Assembly: GCA_036497565.1 (NCBI GenBank)
Contig: DASXJE010000306.1
Span: 1 to 42,850 of the forward strand
From: Mycobacteriales bacterium
Lineage (GTDB): Bacteria > Actinomycetota > Actinomycetes > Mycobacteriales > QHCD01
DNA: 42,850 bases
Direction of reading: 5' to 3'
The notes beneath the pieces are model-generated. The model did not search any database and was not told the DNA's origin. It was given only the letters and a program-made list of their open reading frames with translations. Position numbers and translations under genes: made by a program. This document shows positions 1 through 7,118 of the stretch, one piece after another. Within the stretch, counting starts at the first letter, position 1. Every line of letters begins with the position of its first letter.

Positions 1-743
1 GGAAGGGTCCACGCCGCCGGGTCGGGGTTCGTCACGTTTCGATGTCCGGCCGGATCCAGGAATCGGTCGAGCGTGCGGGGTAGCTTCGTGCCGGGCGCGA
101 GGTGCGGGGCGCCGTCGAGCAGGAGACGTTCGTGCGTGCGCTGGTCGAGGAAGAACAGTTCGTCGGAGTGGGTGATGTCATAGGTCAGCGGCTTGCCTGT
201 GAGCCAGTCCCTCGGGGCCGGCGGCTTGTCCGGCACCTTCTTGGTATAGACGCCGAGGTGCTTCCAGAGCGCGGCGAGCCCTGCCGGCGTTCCGGTGAGC
301 GTGACCCAGTCCGCGGGTACGGGCGTGAACAGGCGGCGATAGGCGGCCAGCCGGGTCGGGGTGTCGCGAACCGGGTCGACCGTGATGCTGAGGAACTCCA
401 CCCTGCTCCCCAGCCCGGCCCGTTCGACGGCGCGGGCGGCTGCGACGACGTTCGCGGTGTCCAGCGGGCAGGTCTCCTGGCAGAGCGTCATGACGTCCGA
501 GATCACGACCACCTTGCCGGCGAACAACCTCAGATTTACGTGCCTGCCGTTGTCCTCAACCAGGGTCTGATCCAGCAGCCGCGTCGGCAGCGGAGCGTCG
601 AGGCGCTGGCCGACAGATGGCGCTGGCGCGGGTGGTGGCGCTGCCCGGGCAGGTCCGCCACACCCGGTCAATACGGCCGCGACGCCCACGACTGCAGCGA
701 CCAGCGCCCAGCAGCGCCGCCGCCGGCTACGGACCACCTGCAC
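1..743 (-). CDS. Sco1/SenC-family copper-binding lipoprotein (3' end outside window)
   Basis: Members of this thioredoxin-fold family sit on the outer face of the membrane and deliver copper to, or reduce, the Cu-A site of cytochrome c oxidase. I see a basic N-terminus, a hydrophobic stretch and a lipobox LTGC (Cys28), then the copper motif CQETCP (Cys88 and Cys92) and the distal His192 in YDITHSDELFFLD. All three metal ligands expected for Sco1 are present. The GTG start was chosen because GAGAGG lies 6 nt upstream; an in-frame GTG 24 nt further up is the alternative. The frame stays open to base 1, so the C-terminus is missing. It starts 40 nt after bacterioferritin on the same strand and may be co-transcribed with it. 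Confidence 0.85.
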   Translation of the reverse strand, partial: MQVVRSRRRRCWALVAAVVGVAAVLTGCGGPARAAPPPAPAPSVGQRLDAPLPTRLLDQTLVEDNGRHVNLRLFAGKVVVISDVMTLCQETCPLDTANVVAAARAVERAGLGSRVEFLSITVDPVRDTPTRLAAYRRLFTPVPADWVTLTGTPAGLAALWKHLGVYTKKVPDKPPAPRDWLTGKPLTYDITHSDELFFLDQRTHERLLLDGAPHLAPGTKLPRTLDRFLDPAGHRNVTNPDPAAWTL

Positions 744-783
744 AGGACACCTCTCGCGCAGAACCACGCCGTCAGGCTTGGGA

Positions 784-1263
784 TCAGTCTCCGGGTTGCT
801 CGACGAGCTGGGCTAGGTACAGCGGCTCACCGAGCGAGCCGAGCAGACCAAGCTGGGTCTCAAGGTAGTCGACGTGTTCCTCTTCGTCGGCGAGGATGCG
901 CTCGAAGAGTGTGGCGCTGGTGACGTCACCGACGCCGCGCATGTAGTCGATACCGCCGCGGAGCCGGTCGATGGCCTCGACTTCGACAGCCATGTCTGCC
1001 TCGAACATCTCCCCGATGGTCTGGCCGACGCGGACCCGGAAGAGCCGCTGGTAGTTGGGGAGACCGTCGAGGAAGAGGATGCGGTCGGTCAGCAACTCGG
1101 CGTGGCGCATCTCGTCGATCGACTCGTCGCGGGTGTGGGCGGCAAGCCGCACCCACCCGGCGTTCTTCTGCATCCTCGCGTGCAGGAAGTATTGGTTGAT
1201 CGCGGTGAGCTCAGCGGTCAGTTGCTCGTTGAGCAACTCCAGCACTCGTTCGTCGCCACGCAC
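784..1263 (-). CDS. bfr: Bacterioferritin
   Basis: Iron-storage protein that forms a 24-subunit shell, oxidises Fe2+ at a di-iron centre and usually binds haem between subunit pairs. The 159 aa length is typical. The N-terminus closely resembles E. coli Bfr, with NQYFLHARM. The ferroxidase ligands Glu18, Glu51 and His54 and a later EEEH motif are present, and the haem-ligating Met52 is kept. The gene lies 24 nt downstream of the ferredoxin gene, which fits one operon for iron storage and release. The iron box upstream of the ferredoxin would control both. Confidence 0.95.
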   Translation of the reverse strand: MRGDERVLELLNEQLTAELTAINQYFLHARMQKNAGWVRLAAHTRDESIDEMRHAELLTDRILFLDGLPNYQRLFRVRVGQTIGEMFEADMAVEVEAIDRLRGGIDYMRGVGDVTSATLFERILADEEEHVDYLETQLGLLGSLGEPLYLAQLVEQPGD

Positions 1264-1287
1264 GTCCGGCCGTCCCTTTCGCCGTTG

Positions 1288-1476
1288 TCAGGCGACGAGG
1301 CCGGCAATGGGACACGTCGCGCACGAGGTGATGATCTCTTCAATCGTGTCATGACACCCGCCGCACCCGGTGCCGGCGCGGGTTCTGTCACCCACCGCTT
1401 CCACCGTGGTCGCGCCGTCTTCGACGGCGGCGGTCACAGTCTCGTCGGTGACCGCGCGACAGATGCAGGCATACAT
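1288..1476 (-). CDS. bfd: Bacterioferritin-associated ferredoxin
   Basis: Small [2Fe-2S] protein that passes electrons to bacterioferritin to release stored iron. The 62 aa carry the BFD cysteine pattern: Cys4-x-Cys6 near the start (YACICRAVTDE) and Cys38-x2-Cys41 (GCGGCHDTIEEI). A purine-rich ribosome site (GGAGGGG) lies just upstream of the ATG. It is the first gene of a bfd-bfr-(sco1-like) run, and the iron box at 1497-1515 is about 20 nt upstream of its start codon, where it would cover the promoter. Confidence 0.94.
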   Translation of the reverse strand: MYACICRAVTDETVTAAVEDGATTVEAVGDRTRAGTGCGGCHDTIEEIITSCATCPIAGLVA

Positions 1477-1496
1477 GACGGCCCCTCCAGCCAGGA

Positions 1497-1515
1497 TTAG
1501 GTTAGGCTACACTAA
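1497..1515. promoter_or_regulatory. DtxR/IdeR-type iron box
   Basis: The 19-bp sequence TTAGGTTAGGCTACACTAA agrees at 17 of 19 positions with the classical DtxR/IdeR operator TTAGGTTAGGCTAACCTAA. It sits between bfd (minus strand) and the small membrane protein gene (plus strand), just upstream of the bfd ATG. The likely role is iron-dependent control of bfd-bfr. Whether the regulator represses or activates here depends on the transcription start, which I cannot fix. Confidence 0.85.
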
Positions 1516-1574
1516 GTCCCGCGCCGCGGTGGCAGTGCGGGTTACCGGCCCACCCCCCGGGTAGGTTTCCATGC

Positions 1575-1913
1575 GTGAGCGATCCGACCCGGCCGGACGC
1601 GCGGGCGACCGCGACCGACGACTCAGCCGAGCGTCGAAGCGACGCCGGCCGGCCACGTCGGCGACGGAGCGGTCTCGGCGTACCGAGGTTGAGCCGATCA
1701 TCAGCCAAGGGCGCCGCGTCGGGTCGCCGTCGACGGGATCGCGACGATGCGGCGTTGCCGGTGCATCCATGGATAGTGTGGCTTGTCGCGGTGCTGATGC
1801 TGGCCGGTGCGACGCTGCTGCTGGCCGGACTGTCGTGGATCGGTGCGGTGGTGGTCGCCAGTGCCGTGTTGTGCGTGGTCGCGTCGATCGTCCGGGCCCG
1901 TTCAGATACCTAG
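1575..1913 (+). CDS. Small membrane protein with two predicted TM helices
   Basis: I do not recognise a family. The 112 aa begin with about 60 polar, Arg/Asp/Ser-rich residues of low complexity, followed by PWIVWLVAVLMLAGATLLLAG and a second hydrophobic stretch, WIGAVVVASAVLCVVASIV, and a short basic tail. This suggests two transmembrane helices with a cytoplasmic N-terminus. It starts with GTG and diverges from bfd. Its stop overlaps the end of the convergent S51-type gene by 4 nt. It may be a real small actinobacterial membrane protein; the function is unknown. Confidence 0.55.
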   Translation: MSDPTRPDARATATDDSAERRSDAGRPRRRRSGLGVPRLSRSSAKGAASGRRRRDRDDAALPVHPWIVWLVAVLMLAGATLLLAGLSWIGAVVVASAVLCVVASIVRARSDT

Positions 1914-2557
1914 CCGGAGCAAGAGGCAAGGTAGAGCGGTTGGCCCCCGACCGACCGGACTTTGCGTCCGTGGACGACCAGCGCCATGGTGTCGTCGGGA
2001 ATGCCGAGGACCACGCATTCAGGGAACGACCGTAGCCATGGCTCGATGTCGTAGCGGCCGAAATGCGGTGCGACAACGGTCCGCCGGATCAGCTCCCAGA
2101 ATCGGCCTGGCCGTCGGTCATCCGCTGCGCCAACCGGCATTCCGGCACCGACGACGATCGCCCCGGCGCTGCAGCCTGCGATCACGGCGCCTCGGTCGGA
2201 GGCGACGCGTAATGCGTGAAGAGCTGGAGTATCGACGGTGCAGTCGTACAGACGTTCCGGTGACCCGCCCGTGATCAGAACGAGGTCGGCGGTCTCGAGT
2301 CGTCGAACCACACCCGGCTCGTACGCGTCCCGCCTGTTCACGAGGCCGGAGTCGTGCATCGCGATGTCGACGTCCTGTGTGCAGAAGTGTGCGTGGAGCG
2401 CGTCGACCTCGGCCTGGGAGGGGTCGCTCAGCGCTGTCTGCATCACGACGGCGGCGACTGGGCGACTCTGGTCCGGTTGGTGACACCGTGCCCACGCCAG
2501 AATCGTGCGTTCATGTGGCGACGGCGTGGTGCTGTAGAGAAACAGTGGACCGACCAC
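1910..2557 (-). CDS. Peptidase S51 / class I glutamine amidotransferase-like protein
   Basis: The S51 family includes alpha-aspartyl dipeptidase (PepE) and cyanophycinase, serine peptidases with an amidotransferase-like fold. The 215 aa contain the nucleophile elbow AGCSAGA (Ser130), the preceding strand LVLITGGSPERL and a PHF motif (His165) placed like the family's catalytic His. The GTG at 2557 is 4 nt past the stop of the acetolactate decarboxylase gene; a longer frame continues upstream but would run inside that gene. The substrate is unknown. It is most likely a cytoplasmic dipeptidase-like hydrolase. Confidence 0.75.
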   Translation of the reverse strand: MVGPLFLYSTTPSPHERTILAWARCHQPDQSRPVAAVVMQTALSDPSQAEVDALHAHFCTQDVDIAMHDSGLVNRRDAYEPGVVRRLETADLVLITGGSPERLYDCTVDTPALHALRVASDRGAVIAGCSAGAIVVGAGMPVGAADDRRPGRFWELIRRTVVAPHFGRYDIEPWLRSFPECVVLGIPDDTMALVVHGRKVRSVGGQPLYLASCSG

Positions 2558-2561
2558 GAGC

Positions 2562-3236
2562 TCAGTAGTACGGAGTGAGATCGAGGGCGCGGAATTCGTC
2601 GGTCCTCGGCACGTCGACCGCGTAGCCGGTCGCCTCGCAGACCTCGATGCTGGCGCGGAGGAGCCGGAAGTCAGCGACGTGGCCGCCTTGGCCATGGTCG
2701 TCGGAAAGCCAATGGTAGTGCGCGCCGACGAAGTCGGTGCCGGTCAGGAAGACCGGGCAGTGGAACGCGACGAGTGTTCCCGTCGTGTCGGTGTGGGTGA
2801 GGTTGTTGTACGTCGGCATGATCTCGGCGAGCGGCCGGTAGGGCGGGTGTTGTCGCGCGCTGGCCCCAGCGGTCACTCGCGAGAACTGGCCGTGGATGCG
2901 CAGCGCCCAGATCCGGTTGGCCAGCGGCAGCAGGCCGGCCAGCCGGCGTTCGAAGGCGGCTCTGTCGAGCGGATCGTCGATACCGAAGGTCTGCTCGACG
3001 CGGAACGGAATGACGGTCGCGTAGGGCGTGCCGACCACGCCGTCGAGTTCGGCGGTGGTCCCGTCTTCGGCGGTCCGGTAGGCGACACCACGATCGATGA
3101 CGAGTTCCCCGTCGTTTCCGGCGAGCGCTCCGAGGCCGGTGTCACCGTGGGCCAGGACATCGGCGACCCGGTGGGACCCGGTGAAGTAGCCGGCCTGGTA
3201 AGCCGACCGGACGTTCGCGTTGAAGAGCACGGACAC
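2562..3236 (-). CDS. Alpha-acetolactate decarboxylase
   Basis: Converts (S)-2-acetolactate to (R)-acetoin and CO2, the second step of the acetoin/butanediol branch. The 224 aa match the family along their length: a VSVLFNANVRSAYQAG start, a GDTGLGAL strand, and the zinc site AHYHWLSDDHGQGGH with His173, His175 and His186 spaced as in Bacillus AlsD. The GTG start has GAGGA about 5 nt upstream; an open frame continues upstream but overlaps the phosphatase gene. It is followed closely by the S51-type gene and preceded by the histidine phosphatase on the same strand. No acetolactate synthase or butanediol dehydrogenase is in the window, so its metabolic partner lies elsewhere. Confidence 0.88.
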   Translation of the reverse strand: MSVLFNANVRSAYQAGYFTGSHRVADVLAHGDTGLGALAGNDGELVIDRGVAYRTAEDGTTAELDGVVGTPYATVIPFRVEQTFGIDDPLDRAAFERRLAGLLPLANRIWALRIHGQFSRVTAGASARQHPPYRPLAEIMPTYNNLTHTDTTGTLVAFHCPVFLTGTDFVGAHYHWLSDDHGQGGHVADFRLLRASIEVCEATGYAVDVPRTDEFRALDLTPYY

Positions 3237-3271
3237 GCGGATCCTCGCTGTCGTTCTGCCGTTGTGGTCGG

Positions 3272-3790
3272 CTAGCCGGGCCAGGTCTGGGTGGCCGGTT
3301 CGGCCGGTCCGGAGAGCGAGAGCGCGGCCCGATGCGACGGCCCGTAGTGGGCCGTGGCGCGCGGGCCGGGATATCCGCTGAGGATCCACATCGCACCCTT
3401 GGCCGTCCGCGCGCCCACCGGGACGCGGGGAGAGCCGTCTGCGCGCCACCGATTGAGCAGACCGGTGAGCACCTCGCCATGCGTGCAGAGGGCGCAGCCG
3501 TCCGTCGACAGGTCGGTGATCAGGGCCAGCGTCTCCTCCAGAGTCGCATCCGGCGTCAGCGCCGCACTCAGCTCGATCGGCAGATCGAGGGCGGCCGCGA
3601 TGGGCTCCAACGTCTGTCGGCACCGGATCAGTGGGCTGGAGATCAGCCGGTACGGCGGTTGCGCACGCATCCGCTGCGCGATCCCGTGCGCCTCAGCCAG
3701 ACCACGTTCGGTGAGCGGGCGTTGCTCGTCCGGACCGGTCCAGCGCCGCTTGCTGCCGGCGTGTGCGTGACGTACCAAGGTGAGCACCAT
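3272..3790 (-). CDS. Histidine phosphatase superfamily protein (SixA-like)
   Basis: The 172 aa carry the phosphohistidine motif RHAHAG (His8) at the N-terminus and a second catalytic His in CTHGE (His104), with the intervening arginines of the superfamily. The short length and the single alpha/beta domain resemble SixA phosphohistidine phosphatases or short phosphoglycerate mutase-like proteins. The ATG directly before VLTLVRH was chosen; an in-frame extension upstream looks like non-coding sequence. It is first in a minus-strand run with acetolactate decarboxylase and the S51-type gene, with a 35-nt gap. The substrate is unknown. Confidence 0.8.
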   Translation of the reverse strand: MVLTLVRHAHAGSKRRWTGPDEQRPLTERGLAEAHGIAQRMRAQPPYRLISSPLIRCRQTLEPIAAALDLPIELSAALTPDATLEETLALITDLSTDGCALCTHGEVLTGLLNRWRADGSPRVPVGARTAKGAMWILSGYPGPRATAHYGPSHRAALSLSGPAEPATQTWPG

Positions 3791-3908
3791 GGTCTCCCAT
3801 GCAATCGCAGAGAGGTCATCGTCGACGTACGAGTTCATCCAGCATATTCGCCGCGGGTGCGTGCCGGAGCCGGCACCCTCGATTCCGATTGGACACCGGG
3901 AGGAACGG

Positions 3909-4301
3909 ATGAGCGCCGAAGTCTCCGCCGAGGTCAACGACCTGTTGGCGAAGCCGCTGTTCGCGGTCGTCGGCCTGAATAGGCCGGATGCCGCGCCTCA
4001 ACTCACCGTCGTCTGGTACGAGTGGGACGGCTCGACCTTCCGGTTCTCCACCACGCGATCGCGCGCGAAGTTCGCCAACATCCGGCGGGACCCGGCAATC
4101 TCGCTGCTGATCAACGACCCTGAGTCGACGTCCTACGTCGTGGCCTACGGCAGGGCGGAGGCCGAGGAGTCCGGCCATGCCGAGTTGAGCCGTCGCCTCT
4201 TCGCCAGATACCTGCCCGGAACGGATCCCGGGGGCCGCCCGACGGATCCCGATCGGGTCGTCATCGCCGTCACCCCCGAACGGATACTCGCCGGCCGGTA
4301 G
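3909..4301 (+). CDS. PPOX-class (flavin/F420-binding split-barrel) protein
   Basis: The 130 aa show the split beta-barrel signature of pyridoxamine-phosphate-oxidase-like proteins: LLAKPLFAVVGLNRPDAAPQ, then VVWYEWDG and FRFSTTRSRAKFANIRRDPAISLLI, where the Arg/Lys-rich segment contacts the cofactor phosphate. In actinobacteria, proteins of this size often use F420 rather than FMN. GGGAGGA lies 5 nt upstream of the ATG. The gene diverges from the histidine phosphatase; the 118 nt between them show no clear signal. The substrate is unknown. Confidence 0.8.
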   Translation: MSAEVSAEVNDLLAKPLFAVVGLNRPDAAPQLTVVWYEWDGSTFRFSTTRSRAKFANIRRDPAISLLINDPESTSYVVAYGRAEAEESGHAELSRRLFARYLPGTDPGGRPTDPDRVVIAVTPERILAGR

Positions 4302-4344
4302 CCCCGACCCGACGGCCGGTCCGACGTTGACCACCCGGCAGACC

Positions 4345-4360
4345 TCTGACTAAAGTCAGA
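4345..4360. promoter_or_regulatory. Inverted repeat over the MarR-GNAT start; likely autoregulatory operator
   Basis: TCTGACT-AA-AGTCAGA is a perfect 7-bp inverted repeat with a 2-nt spacer, and its last base is the A of the ATG at 4360. MarR proteins bind short dyads and usually control their own gene, so this is a good operator candidate. No ribosome-binding site is visible upstream of the tandem ATGATG, which suggests a leaderless transcript starting within or next to the dyad. Confidence 0.65.
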
Positions 4361-5250
4361 TGATGGACGCAGGGTTGGTCGGGCAGGTCCGTCGCTTCGA
4401 CCGCATCGTCACCCAGCGGATCGGCGCTCTCGACGACGGATTCCTGGCCCGTAGTCGGCCGCTCGGGCAGGCCCGAGTGCTGTGGGAGATCGGTGCCGAG
4501 GGGACCGAGGTGCGGTCACTCCGCTCGCGGCTGGATCTCGATTCCGGCTATCTGAGCCGGCTGCTGCGCTCTCTGGAGTCCGACGGCCTGGTCGCGGTCG
4601 CGGCCGACGGGACCGACGCTCGGGTGCGAACGGTGCGGCTGACCCGGGCGGGTCGGGCCGAGCGGGACGAACTCGACCGGCGCTCCGACGACCTGGCCAC
4701 CTCGATCCTCACACCGCTGAGCGATCAGCAGCGCAGCCGCCTGGTCGCGGCGATGGGTGAGGTCGAGCGTCTGCTGGTTGCCTCGATGGTGCAGATCGCC
4801 GTGGTCGATCCCCGCGAGGCGGCGGCCCGTCGTTGCATCCGGGCGTACGTCGACGAACTCGCGCGGCGGTTCGACTCGGGCTTCGATCCGGCCCGCAGTC
4901 TGTCCGCCGAAGACGCCGAGCTGACACCACCATCGGGACTGCTGCTGGTCGCCACCCTGCACTCGGACCCGGTCGGGTGCGGCGCGCTGAAGTTCCATGA
5001 CCACGCCCCGGCAGAGCTCAAGCGGATGTGGGTGGCACCCGCGGCCCGTGGCCTGGGCCTGGGGCGGCGGCTGCTCGCCGAACTCGAAACCCGCGCGGCC
5101 GCCCACGGCGTACACACCCTGCACCTCGAGACCAACCGCGCACTCACCGAAGCAATCGGCCTCTACCGGTCGGCCGGTTACCGCCAGGTCGAGCCGTTCA
5201 ACAACGAGCCCTACGCACACCACTGGTTCGAGAAGTCGATCGATCCCTGA
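4360..5250 (+). CDS. MarR-type HTH domain fused to GNAT acetyltransferase
   Basis: The 296 aa hold two domains. Residues 1 to about 145 are a MarR winged helix with the recognition region RSRLDLDSGYLSRLLRSLESDGLV and the wing DARVRTVRLT. Residues about 150 to 296 are a GNAT fold with the acetyl-CoA loop VAPAARGLGLGRRLL and the C-terminal ALTEAIGLYRSAGYRQV. Such fusions are known in actinobacteria; the acetylated substrate and the inducer are usually unknown. A second ATG lies 3 nt inside. The perfect dyad at the start codon fits autoregulation. The next gene begins some 40 nt downstream. Confidence 0.9.
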   Translation: MMDAGLVGQVRRFDRIVTQRIGALDDGFLARSRPLGQARVLWEIGAEGTEVRSLRSRLDLDSGYLSRLLRSLESDGLVAVAADGTDARVRTVRLTRAGRAERDELDRRSDDLATSILTPLSDQQRSRLVAAMGEVERLLVASMVQIAVVDPREAAARRCIRAYVDELARRFDSGFDPARSLSAEDAELTPPSGLLLVATLHSDPVGCGALKFHDHAPAELKRMWVAPAARGLGLGRRLLAELETRAAAHGVHTLHLETNRALTEAIGLYRSAGYRQVEPFNNEPYAHHWFEKSIDP

Positions 5251-5293
5251 GGTCGCGGCCGCTCCTCGCCGGTCCCGGTGCAGACTGGTGGGC

Positions 5294-6277
5294 GTGCTCG
5301 TGTTGACCGGAGCCGAGACCCGCGCGTTGCTCGACCTTGACGAGCTGCGCGCCGGACTTGCTACGGCGATGCGGGAGGTGAGTGAGGGACGGGCATCGAT
5401 GCCGGCCCGGATCGCCGCGCTGGTGCCCGAGCGTGGCATGCTCGCCGCGATGCCGGCCTATGTCCAGGGCAACGGTGGGCTCGCCGCGAAGCTGGTGAGC
5501 CTGTTTCCCGGCAACGCCGGCACCGCGGTCCCGACCCACCAGGCAGTCGTCGTCGTCTTCGACCCGGACACGGGACAGCCGCTCGCGCTGCTCGACGGCA
5601 CGTCGATCACCACAGTCCGGACCGCCGCCGGGTCGGCGCTTTCCGCCGATCTGCTGGCAGTTCCGAACGCAGCGATCATGGCAATTCTCGGCACCGGAGT
5701 GCAGGCCCGCGCCCACGCACACGCGATGGTCCGGGTACGGCCGATTCGCCAGATCCGGATCGCCGGACGGGATCGGGAGCGGGCAGCTGCGCTCGCCGCC
5801 GACCTACAGGCGGAGCTGCACATCGACGTGGAAGCACGGGACAGTTACGTCGCCGCGTGTGCGGACGCTGACATCGTCTGCGCCGCCACGCATTCGCCGA
5901 CGCCCGTCGTACACCGCGATGCGCTCCGGCCCGGGGTGCACGTGACCTCGGTCGGCTACAACACGGCCGGGCATGAGCTCGACACGGCGACCGTGGCTGA
6001 CTCCGTGCTCGTCGTCGAATCCCGCGACGCCGTCCTCGCACCACCACCGGCGGGCGCCCAGGATCTGCTTGTGCCGATCGAGCAGGGCCTCATCGGGCCC
6101 GGGCACATCCACGCCGAGATCGGAGAGCTGCTCTCCGGCGCCAGACCGGGGCGCACCTCCGCCGACCAGATCACGCTGTACAAATCGGTCGGGATCGCCG
6201 CGCAGGACGTCGTGGCCGCGAACCTCGTCCTGACCGCCGCCAGGTCCGCCGGGGTCGGCGTCGAGGTGGACCTCTAA
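5294..6277 (+). CDS. Ornithine cyclodeaminase / mu-crystallin family protein
   Basis: NAD(P)-dependent family that includes ornithine cyclodeaminase, alanine dehydrogenase and delta1-pyrroline-2-carboxylate reductase. The roughly 327 aa contain the N-terminal MPARIAA strand, the substrate region LAAKLVSLFPGN, TVRTAAGSALSADLL, the dinucleotide motif ILGTGVQARAHAHA and a late GYNTAGHELD region. Three in-frame GTGs (5288, 5294, 5300) compete for the start; a weak GGTGGG favours the later ones. Given the hydroxyproline operon 2 kb away, a pyrroline-2-carboxylate reductase role is plausible but not shown by the sequence. It converges on the phosphatase gene with a 1-nt gap. Confidence 0.85.
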   Translation: MLVLTGAETRALLDLDELRAGLATAMREVSEGRASMPARIAALVPERGMLAAMPAYVQGNGGLAAKLVSLFPGNAGTAVPTHQAVVVVFDPDTGQPLALLDGTSITTVRTAAGSALSADLLAVPNAAIMAILGTGVQARAHAHAMVRVRPIRQIRIAGRDRERAAALAADLQAELHIDVEARDSYVAACADADIVCAATHSPTPVVHRDALRPGVHVTSVGYNTAGHELDTATVADSVLVVESRDAVLAPPPAGAQDLLVPIEQGLIGPGHIHAEIGELLSGARPGRTSADQITLYKSVGIAAQDVVAANLVLTAARSAGVGVEVDL

Positions 6278-6278
6278 G

Positions 6279-7019
6279 TCAAACGGCCAGGCGGTCGTGG
6301 ACCGCGGCGAGCTGGCTGTCGTTCACCCCGGCGGCCACCAGGTAGGCCCGCACCCCGCCGTGCCGTTCGCGTATGTGGGCGAGGGTGTCGAGCATGACGG
6401 TCGGCGGAGTCGGCTGCAGGCCGGCGACGATGGTGCGCAGCTTCGGATCATCGATCAATTCGAGATACGCGGCACTGTCCTCGCGCAGCCGCTCCTCGGT
6501 CAGCGCGTAGTCGGCGGCGATGACGTCGTCGGCGACACCGGCGACGGACAGCGCGAACGCGGTGATGATCCCGGTGCGGTCCTTGCCGCCGGCGCAATGC
6601 ACGACGACCGCTCCGGGCGGCGCATCCGCCACCGCCGCGAATGCCTGCGCAAACAGGTCCGGGCGCAGGTCGAGCATGGTGCAGTAGATCTCGGTGAGGG
6701 TCAGCCACTGGTGGTCCGGGTCGGCCGGGTTCTGGACCGGTATGTTGCGATAGACCGGGTCGGCGCCGAACGGGTGGGCCGCGCTCCCCGCCTCGGCCGG
6801 GCGCCGGAGGTCGATGATCCGGCTCACGCCGGCCGCCCGCGCCGCCGCCACACCGTCGTCGGTCAGCCGGCTCAACGCATCGGCCCGGATGAGTGCACCG
6901 CGCCGGATCACGCCGCCGTCCTGCGTCGGCAGGCCACCGAGGTCGCGGACGTTGAGGCAATCCGGCCAGTGCAGGTCGCGCTCGGCGTGCTCGACGATCT
7001 CGCGCCCGGTGTCCGTCAC
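6279..7019 (-). CDS. Tyrosine phosphatase-like protein (MptpB / Y_phosphatase3 type)
   Basis: The 246 aa carry the P-loop HCAGGKDRTG with catalytic Cys142 and Arg148. The N-terminal NVRDLGGLPTQDGGVIRRGALIRADAL is the hallmark of the MptpB-like family, which removes phosphate from tyrosine, serine or phosphoinositides. The length fits. There is no signal peptide, so it is cytoplasmic or released by another route. It diverges from the PucR-type regulator gene, with 99 nt between the starts. Confidence 0.9.
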   Translation of the reverse strand: MTDTGREIVEHAERDLHWPDCLNVRDLGGLPTQDGGVIRRGALIRADALSRLTDDGVAAARAAGVSRIIDLRRPAEAGSAAHPFGADPVYRNIPVQNPADPDHQWLTLTEIYCTMLDLRPDLFAQAFAAVADAPPGAVVVHCAGGKDRTGIITAFALSVAGVADDVIAADYALTEERLREDSAAYLELIDDPKLRTIVAGLQPTPPTVMLDTLAHIRERHGGVRAYLVAAGVNDSQLAAVHDRLAV

Positions 7020-7118
7020 GGCGAGTCAGTCTACGGGTCGGCGGGAGCGGGGAGCAGGGCAGCAAAAACGTGCTCTCTCCGTAACGTCACCGACTCGATT
7101 CGCAGGTATCTTCCGGCG

